From assembly GCA_033026295.1 (NCBI GenBank), contig CM065187.1, positions 20,866,388 through 20,930,387 on the forward strand: a stretch of DNA of 64,000 bases. Direction: 5' to 3'. Position 1 is the stretch's first letter; each line of letters begins with the position of its first letter. This stretch comes from Channa striata (lineage: Eukaryota; Chordata; Actinopteri; Anabantiformes; Channidae). The translations under genes and the position numbers were made by a program. This document shows, piece by piece, positions 53,984 through 64,000 of the stretch. Below the pieces are notes generated by a model. That model was not told the origin of the DNA and searched no databases. It was given only the letters and a program-made list of their open reading frames with translations.

Positions 53984-55139
53984 CTTTTCGTTAATCCAAT
54001 CATTTAGTCCGTGTAAAGAATAGTTTTCTTACTAATTGTAGAGGCCGCCTTACGCGTGTCCAATGGTCCAAAAGAGATCCACTTCAGAGATCGATGTATT
54101 ATAAAAAACGTACATTAGCTACTAGTTGTCTATCTACTGACACAGCATAACTGCAGAAAAGTATATAAGAATAGAACAAACATTTGAGAAAGTTAACATT
54201 GGCTTATTCAAATGGCTTGTGTGGAGTTTTGAGGTTGCTAGTGTGTCATGGTCCGTTCTGGTGCTCCTTCCTAATCCTTCCTGATCGTGAGTCTGTTTGT
54301 TAGTCTTCTTGTTTAGAGTAAGTTACTGTTTGTAATATTGTTCTCCTCTGTTACAGTGATTTTCTGTTATAGTGTTAGTCTTCTCATTAAGAATGTATTT
54401 TGTTATGGTCTAAGTTTCTGCCTTTGAAATAGTATTGTTATCTCAAATGTCTGAGCCAAGTGTAATAGTCTCAGTAGTTAAGGTTTTTGTTATAATCTAC
54501 GTTTCTGCTCTTAAGTTAACAGTGTTATTACCTCAAGAGTCTGAGTTGAGTGCTATAGTCTTAGTATATGAGTTAATGTTAAATCTTTTGAGGGAGTTTA
54601 GTTATAGTCCAAGTCTCTGTCTTTGAGTTAATATTGTCATCTCTTCAAGTGTTGTGCTGAGTATTATTGTATCTGTATTTTGTATGATAATTATTTAACT
54701 GTTTGTAGGGTTCATTGGTTAATAAACCTCCTGCACTCTTGGTGTGTCTGTGCTTCTGCTTTTGGGTCCTATAGTTACAGTATCCAGTTACGGAACCACT
54801 ACAGTGCATGTTGATCGCACACGGCTCGCACATGAAATTTCCCGTTAGGACAGATCTAACTCAGGTTAGCTCCCACTGAGTTACATGTCTGAAAGGATCA
54901 CGCCAGATAAAGTCAGAGGACGAATTCTCCTAACATTGTCCAGAGTTAATATGTAAAACATTAGATAATCTATAACTTCTATTTTCCTGAATCCACACTC
55001 ACTGGAGTCATACTCAAGTGCAATATAAGGGGTGGCTAAAATGAATGGAGGGCTAAAACATTAGAACCATCTCTAATGTAAATGCAACTAGATAAATGCT
55101 TGTGGATGATTTTCATGTTGACCTAGTACATTTTGAATT
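53984..55139. other. interval with LTR-like stretch
   Basis: 53984-54230 shows nothing recognisable. 54241-54805 is described separately. 54840-55139 is AT-rich with no supported gene. Confidence 0.4.
54241..54805 (+). mobile_element. possible solo LTR with internal degenerate repeats
   Basis: It starts TGTGTCATGGTCCGTTCTGG and ends near GGAACCACTACA (TG...CA). A downstream AATAAA (in GGTTAATAAACCTCCTGCAC, about 54719-54738) is followed by a short CT-rich R/U5-like section. The body has repeated TCTAAGTTTCTGC-like words at about 54408, 54495 and 54607. No primer-binding site, internal region or target-site duplication is clear, so solo-LTR status is inference. Confidence 0.4.
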
Positions 55140-55430
55140 GTGATTCTAACTCATAACCTCTCCACCGGTTTACTGCAGGGCTCTGTCTTCAGTCCTCTTC
55201 TTTTTCCAATCTATACTTCTTCCCTGGGCTCTATTATCCATTCACATGGCTTTTCCTATCACTGCTATGCGGACGACACACAGCTCTTCCTGTCCTTTCC
55301 ACCAGATGACTCTACTGTCTCAACATGCATCTCTGCCTGTCTCTGTGACATCTCATCTCTCTGACATCTTTACTTGGATGAGACAAAGACATCTTCCCAG
55401 TTCTAGTCTTCGTAGCCAAACCTTCGATTG
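55140..55430 (+). mobile_element. L2 (Maui-like) reverse-transcriptase fragment, opposite strand to its neighbours
   Basis: It translates as LLQGSVFSPLLFPIYTSSLG, SIIHSHGFSYHCYADDTQLF and LSFPPDDSTVSTCISACLCD. This is the L2 palm region with an intact YADD. A frameshift follows at about 55362. It belongs to a subfamily distinct from copies G and H and survives as only about 290 bp. Confidence 0.82.
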
Positions 55431-55462
55431 ATTGTCCCTGCTAATTGATACTACTACTGATA

Positions 55463-57990
55463 ATTCAATTGAATTGAATTTAACTTTATAGCACCAATAT
55501 ACAACAAAGTCAATCTCAAGCGACTTTACATAATCAAGTTAATACAAGACATTTAGAGAAAACCCAACAAATCACCCTTGACCAGCTATAGGCAACAGGG
55601 CAGAGGAAAATCTCTGAAAAACTAACGGAAGAAACCTCCAGCAGAACCAGGCCCAGGGTGGGCGGCCATCTGCCCTGACTGGTTGGGCTGAGTGGAAAGT
55701 GGAGAAAGAAAAGAAAACATTGGGCAGGTTAAAAGGACCAGTAGCTGCACACTGGAAGACACACAGCTCCAAAGCTGGGGACATCTGAAGACAGAGACAG
55801 GGAGACAGAGAGGGAGAAATACAACTACGGGAGAAAGAGGACACAGACTTACTGTCATACAGTGGTGACATATAAATGTGAGCTAACACAGGGGTTGGTC
55901 CCCCAGCAGTCTAAGCCTATAGCAGCCGGACTATAACTATTAGTTTTATCAAAGAGGTAGGTTTTGAGCCTAGTCTTAAAAGTAGAGAGGGTGTCTGCTT
56001 CCTGAATCTGGACTGGGAGCTGGTTCCACAGGAGAGGAGCTTGATAGCTAAAGGCTCTGGCTCCCATTTTGGGAACCGCAAGAAGGCCTGCATTCTAAGA
56101 CTGAAGTGGTCTATTGGGATCATGCAGTACTAGAAGATCTTTTAGGTTTGATGAAGCTTGATTGTTTCGAGCTTTATAGCTAAGAAGAATGGTTTTAAAT
56201 CCTATTCTATATTAAATGGGAAGCCAATGGAGAGAAGCTAGACAAGGCAAAATATGATCTCTCTCACCAATCCCGATCAGTAATCTTGCTGCAGCATTTC
56301 AGATTATTCGGATTAAAGCTTTTTAGACAGTTACTGGGGCATTCTGAAAGTAGAGAATTACAGTCCAATCTAGTCAAATCTAGAAGTAACAAATCCATGG
56401 ACGTTTTTTAGCATCGCTTTGAGACTGGATGCTCCTAATTTTGGCATGTTCTGTAGGTGGAAGAAGGTTGTTCTAGAGATTTGTTTATATGTGAGGTAAA
56501 TGACAAATCCTGGTCAAAAATCACTCAGAGACTCCTTGCAGTAGTACTGTGGTACCTTTATGTCATTTAGGTATTTGATTTGTTTCATCAGGTTTCACAG
56601 ACAGATATAACTGTGTGTCATCAGCATAGCAATGCAAATTTACCAATAATGTTGCCTAGAGGAGACATATATAGAGACATATATAGAGGAAACTATTTTT
56701 CATAACATGGAGCCTTGTTAGGAAAAATATTAACTTTTGTGCGCATGGACTATTCATAAATACCATGAACAAACTTGAATCTAACAGATTTTATCTGTAT
56801 CTGTTAGTTGTGTTTAAATCTTTTAAACCAACTTAGTGCAGTTCCTTTAATAATAATTACATGCTCTAGTCTCTGTAATAATATTTTGTTATCAATGGTG
56901 TCACATGCAGCACTAAGATCTAACAGAACTAGTATAGAGACAAGTCCATTATCTGAAGCCAGAAAAAGATCGTTTGTGATATTAATCAGTGTGGTTTCTG
57001 CGCTATGATGAACTCTAAATTCTGACTGAAATTCTTGAAACAGGTTGTTTGTTGTTGTTTCTGTAAAGGTGGTCACATAATTGCTTTACAACTACTTTAT
57101 TCAAATATTTTAAAATAAAGGGGAGATTGGATATTGGTCTGTAATTGGCTAAAACACCTGGATTAAGACAAGGGTTTTTAAGTAGACGTTTGATTACAGC
57201 GACCTTATAAGCCTTTGGTACATATCCTGTTTCTAAAGATAGATTAATGATATCTAATACGAATGTGTCTAATAAGGGAAGAGCATCTATGAGCAGTCTA
57301 ACTGGAATAGGGTCTAGCAGACATGTTGTTGGTTTTGATGATGTAATAGTTGAAGTTAGCTCAGTGACGTCTATGGGTAAAAGCAGTCTAACAGGGATTG
57401 GAGCCTTACTGATGATTCTAATTCTGTTGTATTTTTGGGGAGGGTCTGGTCAATTTTCTCTCCATATCGTACAATTTTATTCGCGAAGAAAATAAGGAAC
57501 TCATTGCTGCTTAGAGTTTAGAGGAAACTAGGCTCAACAGAACTATGGCTCTTAGTCAGCCTGGTTACAGTGCTGAAAAGAAACCAGGAGTTGTTCTTAT
57601 TTTCCTCTATTAGTGATGAATAATATGCTGTTAAAAGTATACATTTTTCCAGGCTAAACATGATTTTTGTGAATGAGTGGAACGCCACTTCCTTTCTAGT
57701 TTTTGTGACACCTGTTTTAAATTGCGAGTTTGCAAGCTATACCATGGAGATCGCCTGTCCTGATTATCTGTCTTCTTTTTCAGAGGGGCAACAGTATTGA
57801 ACATAGTGTTGCTGCATAATTATCAGTCAGGTAATCAACTTGTACAGGAGTACAGTTAATGAGGCTACTCTCAGTTATATTGGTACATGGTGAAGTAAAT
57901 GATGACAGAACCATTTCCTTAAATTTGTTCACAATGTTTTTAGTTAAGCATCTACTGAACTGGAACTTTTTTCTAACTGCCGTATAGTAA
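55463..57990 (-). mobile_element. L2-clade retrotransposon copy H, heavily decayed
   Basis: Same family as copy G. The 3' end (TTGAA repeats) is at 55463. 3' UTR, then the ORF end 56123-55855 (LLWNQLPVQIQEADTLSTFK), a palm fragment at 56608-56640 encoding LHCYADDTQLYLS, and RT fingers 57076-56804 (SILVLLDLSAACDTID). Further upstream (57780-57990) is the endonuclease/RT linker with YLTDNYAATL. Multiple stops and deletions. It keeps YADD but lacks the KDIRDWM...ILFGP segment that copy G retains. Confidence 0.87.
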
Positions 57991-58089
57991 ATTCAAATGT
58001 TATTAGAAAATGGTAGGACAAAACAGATTATGAGGAAAAGCTTTTAAATTAGCAGTTTCAATGCTGTATGTAAGGCAAAGGTGTTGGGT

Positions 58090-58419
58090 TTATTTATATT
58101 TTAAGAAAAAACCAACTGAATCTAATAATGAAGTAAATGCCGTGTTGAGAGAGTTACTGTCAGCATATACGTGAATGTAAGGACTCTGCAGAGAGGCATG
58201 TAGGACTGGATCTCTGTGTCCTAGGCTCAACTCTGGATTGTCAAATTGTCTAGTAAAACAAGCCATATTTTTAGATAAGACAATTGAACCATCCAAAGTA
58301 GGATGGATGCCATCTCTCCTAATCAGCCTAGGTTTTCCCCAGAAACGTTTCCAATTGTCTGTGTAGCCCACATCAATTGTCAGACACCACCTAGACAGCC
58401 AGCGGTTGAATGACGTCAT
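58090..58419 (-). pseudogene. remnant of a retrotransposon esterase (SGNH-like) ORF
   Basis: NWKRFWGKPRLIRRDGIHPT and LDGSIVLSKNMA carry the D-G-I-H-P block that contains the catalytic Asp/His of SGNH-type esterase domains in ORF1 of L2/CR1 elements. The N-terminal half with the catalytic Ser is absent. It is on the same strand as, and upstream of, copy H. The endonuclease expected between them is missing. Confidence 0.6.
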
Positions 58420-58440
58420 AGGTCAGATTTGGCAGATTTG

Positions 58441-58580
58441 CATAAGCAATTAACATAATGGATGGATCTCCAATGCCTGGCCTATTTTGGAGAATTACGG
58501 TAAATGAATAAATAAGTAAAAGCTACATTGTAAAGTGCTTTGAGTAAAAGTGCTATAAGCAGGCATTTACCATTTATCAA
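58441..58580 (+). repeat. retroposon tail fragment
   Basis: GTAAAAGCTACATTGTAAAG, TGCTTTGAGTAAAAGTGC and TATAAGCAGGCATTTACCAT form a generic fish SINE/LINE tail. The head is lost. Confidence 0.45.
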
Positions 58581-58643
58581 GTGGTGAAAACACAAGTGTA
58601 TAACCCCAAAAATAACTACAATTCCAAGAAGTTGCTAAACAAC

Positions 58644-61600
58644 TTTATTAAACAGATGTTTTCATACAAGCATAAATATGCTTTTCACCATAACATTCTG
58701 TCAGTGGATGCATCTACAAACAACTACTATTCAAGTACTCCCATACTTACAGCTAGCATAATAAAATAAAATATATACATTGCAGCCTACAGTTTGTATA
58801 GTCCTGTAATTTTTGTACATTTTAAGTTCCACTGGCCTGTTGGTCAGGATATCATAAAGTAAGGATCACTGGTGCATATTTTTAGATAATATGGACCAGT
58901 GGTCACTGGAGTGCAACTTTTCACTATACAAAATATGGAACACAGTTACATGCAGGCACAGAGGCATTACTTTGTGAATGTAAGCATTTGCTATTAGAGC
59001 AGGGGATTTAATACACATTTCTAACAGGAGGAATAGGTGACCAGAGCAATAGACTAGGACATTTTCTTGTTTTCAGAGCAGGGGAGGTGCTCTTCACTGA
59101 ACATATCCTCTCTTTTATTAGAATACTTCCCAGATCCTTTTGAGATTGTAGCTTTCAATAGTGTGGTCAGAAGAATCTCTGTCCAAAGCCTGAAAGTGTT
59201 CAATAATAAATAAATCCATATAAAATAATCTGTTGAATTCATTCCATATAATATAAATGAAGCAATAATTTGTGAAATAATTTGATATTAAACTTGCCTG
59301 TATCACAAAATGCCATATCATTATTCTGTACATTTATCTTTTTTACGTCATATTAAAAGGTTTTATATCAGAAAGTTGTTTCATGATTTTATCAATATTT
59401 TTAGCTAAACAAGGCTGCACAAGTTACTTACTGTACCTGGCTAGTTGTAGGTTGAAGGTCTGGTTCATTACTCAGCAGATAAGAGCGGACTTCTATGTAT
59501 TGTTACTGCTTTGGCAATCAGTTGCAGACTGGCAAAACTTTGCACATGTAGTAAAGGTAAAACAGCAGTGATACCATTTTATACGGTTTATTGATTTTAC
59601 TAATTATTTCACAAATTGTTGGTTCATTTTAGTCAATGTAAAGTGTAGACTATGTATATGATTACTATGTATATGATTGTTTAGTTTTTCTTCATTTTTG
59701 AGGATTTTACTTTACTTAAATATTTTTAAACATTTGAAAGTCACCTCTGTGACATATACATGTTGTTGACAAGAACAACAGATTACTCTAAAATAATATT
59801 ATGAAAAAAAAATCACTATTTTAGTAAATAATCCCTTTTGAAAAAAATTTATGAAAGAAAAAGTAATAAATATAACAAAAACACAAAGACAGTGCATTCA
59901 GCGTCCCTTAGACCTCAGCTCTTTTAGTGTTCAGTACATTATATAAGGGAGACTTGGCACATAAGGCACTCATGAAAATCCCATTAGTCTGAAAGCCTTG
60001 TCTCTGCTGGGATGTTTGCAAAACATGACAATTTGAGTGAAATCGGTATTAAACACTTAACAACACAACTTTAACCTCAAGTCATTAAGCAAGCTGCTCC
60101 TGCAGCCATTACAATTACATTTTCCCTGATGGCTCATATAAACCTAGAGACAAAAAAAACTGAAAGGTGCCCAGGTTCAACATAATAATTAAAGAATAGT
60201 CTTGGAATTGAGATGTGGAGGTGTTTCTGATTCTAAATTACACTGGCAGAACGTCTGAGGCAACAACAGTGATTTTTTTAAATATGTGCTGTTCCTAACA
60301 ACTATGTAAATTAAGTTATATCAGTAACAACTGCTGCTTAGAGGATCAAAGTTAGCCAGCTTGAGTCAGCATTTGTTTTTTTGCGGCTGCCCTCCTCCTC
60401 CAACTGTCTCTCAGTATACAGTCACATGAAGTGAAATAGTTCTTCTGGATCTACTCAAGATAAAGCAGAACTACATAACTTCTGTAACAGCAGCAACAAA
60501 AATCTTCCTTTTAACAAATGAAAAGATAAATTACATAAAAACACAACAGAAGGTTTGATATTGGCAGATTTGCAGCTACAGCCTTAATGGATCTGCTAAT
60601 CATTAGCAAACGTTAGCATACATCAGCTATTACACTGTAAATTTCATGACTTCAGTCACCTCACTTACATAATAACCTCTCTGTTAATGTGATACTCTTG
60701 CACTACATTTTATCAAGCTACAGAAAAATATTTCAGTAGTTTTATCACTGATGTACAACAACAAGTTCACTTACTAAAAATGACATGTCTAAGCAGGTGA
60801 CACAGTCTTAAACAGCAGGTGCCTGAATGTAATAGATGTTTATAAAGTAACTGACTTAAGAGAAGCTTTGGGAATCTTTAATGTCATGGTGATCATCATC
60901 TGTGGCCACAGTGGGTGCTTTGCACAAAATTTCAAATGACAGTACAAGGAAACCCCCAACTACGCCATTCTGACTCAGAACTCAACCAATAGGAAGACTA
61001 TCAGTGCTCCACATATTTATATAGACAATTAAAGTGCACAATGTCTGACTGGTAATTTTCCTATTAGCTTCATTATTGATGAAACTTCACTGCACAAGAG
61101 ACAGAAAAAACAGTTTAACAATGTGCTATTGTTATATCCCTCCAAAAGGAGGAACAGAGAGGAGTGTAGGGCTAAGAGTTGAAAAAAAATGACAGGACCT
61201 ATCCCTTCGTTTACATGTTTTAAAATAAAATGGCAATGACATACAGCTTGACAGGAGCATTTCAGTGTCCCTAATAAAGAATAAAATATTAAAATATTGT
61301 AGTTTTAGTTTAAATCATTTGTTGGCCTTCACAATATATGCACTAAATCCTAAGGGACTTAAAATTCTTCTTCATGCAAAATAATGTGAAAGGAGGATAA
61401 ATGGCGGCACTAAACTTCTCACTTTACAGTAATGTGTGTAGACCAAGCTTTTGAAAGTGGCTATATTTTTACTAAAGGTCACCTTTTCACCATGAATCAA
61501 CATGACACAAATCACATTAAAATCAAGATAAAAGAGCACTTTACGTGTACAAAGGGAACTGACATAACTCAGTGCACTTTTGATGATTGATCGTGCCCCA

Positions 61601-62319
61601 GTCATCCACTAGGGAGACATTAGAAAGGCTGTTTAATGTGCCTTAACAAAGCCCTTCATGATGCACACAGCACCATCAGTGCCCCAAACACTTAGGCACA
61701 TCTTACTTCTACACCAGTAAATACCTCAATAACCTCATTGTATACTTGCATCTTGCTAAAATAAGTGAACATATGCTGAAGTGAGGGCTAAAATAATAGC
61801 AAACATTGACAGAATTGATTCTTCTTATCTGTATCAAGTCCCTTACTTAAGAGTAGGGATAGATACTGAAACCTGCCATTAAATAAGCTGTGGGGCTTAA
61901 TTATTTAAGGCTGGAGGATCAGAAATTGATGGTTATTGGTTCTGCTTTTGATGCTGCATAAATAAGGAAAATACTTTTTCTTACCTAAACAGTTTTCCTG
62001 CACATTTTATCTCACCAACCTTTTTTGAAAAAAAAAAAAAAGAAGACAAAAGTACCAATAAGAGTACCTTCAAAAATGCTGGATTGATAAGCAGTATCAG
62101 TAGCCCAAGACCAATAGCACTGGCAAAATCTTGACAATACCATACCTACTTACAAATTACCATACCTCATCTTTCACATAATCTCACAATTGTTGCTTTG
62201 AAACATTAAAATTTGACCATTCATTTTAAATATATGGAGCTGACTGCTTTTTTCAATCCTAAGTACAAAAAACACAAAAGAACCTTTGGCCTCTTGATTT
62301 CTTCTGTCTGCCTTACTCC
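58644..62319 (-). other. slc25a25: probable slc25a25 3' untranslated region
   Basis: This is unique-looking AT-rich sequence after the slc25a25 stop, with no transposon or ORF support for 3.7 kb. Candidate AATAAA (TTTATT 58644-58649) is the most distal signal before the retroelement block; closer signals also exist. The UTR length is inferred and could be shorter. Confidence 0.4.
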
Positions 62320-62504
62320 TCACTTTGACTGGACACCAAGGGCAATCTTGAGGTACTCATAGACCACGTAGCTGATGCTAACAGAAGGAATGACTTTCAT
62401 GAAGTTGGGTGCCAGGCCTCGGTAAAGTCCCGCTGCCCCCTCAGTCCTAACGATGTGTCTGAAAAGGCCTGTCATATTCATCTGAGGGCCTGCTTCCAGT
62501 GTAG
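62320..62504 (-). CDS. slc25a25: calcium-binding mitochondrial carrier SLC25A25 (SCaMC-2), last coding exon only
   Basis: Partial: the terminal exon, with the rest of the gene beyond 64000. The acceptor AG precedes 62504 (TCTGCCTTCTCAG then CTACACTGG). The exon gives the C-terminus: TLEAGPQMNMTGLFRHIVRT, EGAAGLYRGLAPNFMKVIPS, VSISYVVYEYLKIALGVQSK, stop. This is the end of the third mitochondrial-carrier repeat with the [F/Y]RG signature and last membrane helix. SCaMC carriers exchange ATP-Mg for phosphate across the inner mitochondrial membrane under Ca2+ control. RTEGA, VIP.VSISYVVYE and the ending GVQS(K/R) match SLC25A25 better than SLC25A23 or A24. In human it is also on 9q34.11. Confidence 0.9.
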
Positions 62505-64000
62505 CTGAGAAGGCAGATGGAGGACAGACAAACTTGTAGTAAAAATATGAAAATATATTAGAATATAGTTGCATCTCCTTTGATAAATTACTTAAAATGG
62601 GTCACCTGTCTATTTCCAGACCAATACAGAAAGACATAAACAGACACAGAACCAAGCAAATTGGAGTCACTAATTACCCTAACATGCATTTCTTTGGACT
62701 GTGAGAAGAAACAGGGGTGCCCGGACAAAAACTCATATAAGGACAAGAAGTAGAAACTCTATACAGAAATGTCACAGCGGGGCTGGGAGATGAAACCAGG
62801 GACCTTCTAGGTGTGATGTGGGATTGCTTGTAGCCTACCCTATGAAAAAGAAACAAAATATGTCTAATCTATGCTAATTACTCAAAGTCTCTATGGGTGC
62901 CTTAAGTTTAGTCTTGTCGATGTTGTGGCACCCTGATGAGCAGAATGACTAGCCTAAGAGTTTGCAATATTTCAGTTAAGATGTGGATAAATAACTATTA
63001 CTACTGCTCGTGTAGTTTGCTACATTAAGTGTATTATATTGCAAATCTTAATTTATATACAAATATTTGTATTATATAAATAATAAAAAGTAGCATTAAA
63101 ATCTTAAAATCTATCCGTACCTTCTCATTTCTCTTTGTTGACATTATCTAACATTTCTTCTTTAATGATGATTTAACATGTTATTCCAAAAATTAAGATG
63201 AATGTTTATCAGTGTTGACAGAGTAAAAATAGCACTAATAGCAAACTTAAAGAAGTTTCTAATGATGTTAACATGTTACCATGCAGTGTTGACAGGTAGC
63301 ACTAATGCCAAGTCTACAACATATTACGCCACCATTTTTTTTTTGAAGAGAGTGGATTTCTACTATTAACTCTGTCCATGTTCCTTTACAGGGGCAGAAC
63401 AGCTTCAACAAGCGCATCGCACCCAACACCCTTACATTTAATGCACTGCTCACTAAAGAATTAGCAAGTTTATTAAGTGATGCAGTTTAGCTTTTAAAGT
63501 GTACATACACACTCTCTTTGAGAGAGAGTATGAGCAGTGTAAAAGTATTTGGATTAAAGACACTAAAAAAGCTAAGAAACCAAGTTTAATAATCTAAATC
63601 ATATATTAAATAAAATCTTGCATGAAAAGATTTGTGCTTCAGTGGTACTTATAATTTAATTTGTGGCATTTATCATTTTCTTTATTTGAAATAATTTTTA
63701 GTTCCAAAAAAAATGTAGAAGTGTGTTTGTCAATGAAATAAACATGGCAGAACATATACATTTTATAGCAGGTCTGTATTTTGAAGTTGCAAAACTCTGG
63801 CTATGATGAAATATTATGAATGCAGAGCTTCATATTAACAGGTTTCAGGTTTCCTGAATTTGATTTTGAAGTCTTATTAAAACAAGTCTCACAGAAAAAG
63901 TGAAATATTTAGTAAGAACAAAAGGTTTTTGCATGAGAACTATTCATAATAAACAAACTGACTAATGGGTAAAAATACAGTGGGGTGTTTCTAAAGTTCA
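62505..64000 (-). other. slc25a25 intron (5' part of gene beyond window)
   Basis: No further carrier exon was found up to the right edge. The sequence is AT-rich with no recognisable repeat or ORF. Confidence 0.55.

Noticed and set aside
62674..62856. Possible extra slc25a25 exon
   Set aside because: The translation has no mitochondrial-carrier features, and the last exon's acceptor joins further upstream exons outside the window.

Overview
The window is nuclear DNA from a ray-finned (teleost) fish. It has intron-rich genes with vertebrate GT-AG splice sites and fish-type non-LTR retrotransposons (RTE and L2 clades, tRNA-derived SINEs). The gene order SET - PKN3 - ZDHHC12 matches human 9q34.11. 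Four genes are complete and one is represented by its last exon. I assembled every exon chain by hand. Each complete chain closes in frame: SET 271 aa, PKN3 931 aa, ZDHHC12 268 aa, UAP1L1 501 aa.

Layout. 1-8197: set on the minus strand, 8 exons. 8198-9543: shared upstream region between set and pkn3, which are head to head. 9544-29882: pkn3 on the plus strand, 22 coding exons, with retroelement fragments in several introns. 29883-31797: tail-to-tail interval. 31798-34233: zdhhc12 on the minus strand, 5 exons. 35378-38470: a decayed RTE retrotransposon beside a fragment of a second RTE family. 38881-49598: uap1l1 on the minus strand, 9 exons with a 5.8 kb first intron. 51020-58419: a nest of dead retroelements (two L2 copies, a gag-like ORF, an LTR-like stretch, an opposite-strand L2 reverse-transcriptase piece and an esterase-like ORF). 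58644-62504: probable 3' UTR and last coding exon of slc25a25 (minus strand); the rest of that gene lies past the right edge.

The genes are not an operon and share no pathway. They encode a histone chaperone/PP2A inhibitor, a Rho-effector kinase, a palmitoyltransferase, a UDP-sugar pyrophosphorylase-like enzyme and a mitochondrial carrier. What links them is conserved synteny and, for set/pkn3, divergent promoters.

I found no clearly new multi-gene system. The least expected signals are: several near-perfect inverted repeats with tiny loops, one of which folds exactly over the 3' splice site of the pkn3 exon carrying the catalytic lysine; a gag-like ORF joined in frame, through one TGA, to an L2 reverse transcriptase; and two neighbouring L2 copies with complementary deletions in the RT palm region.
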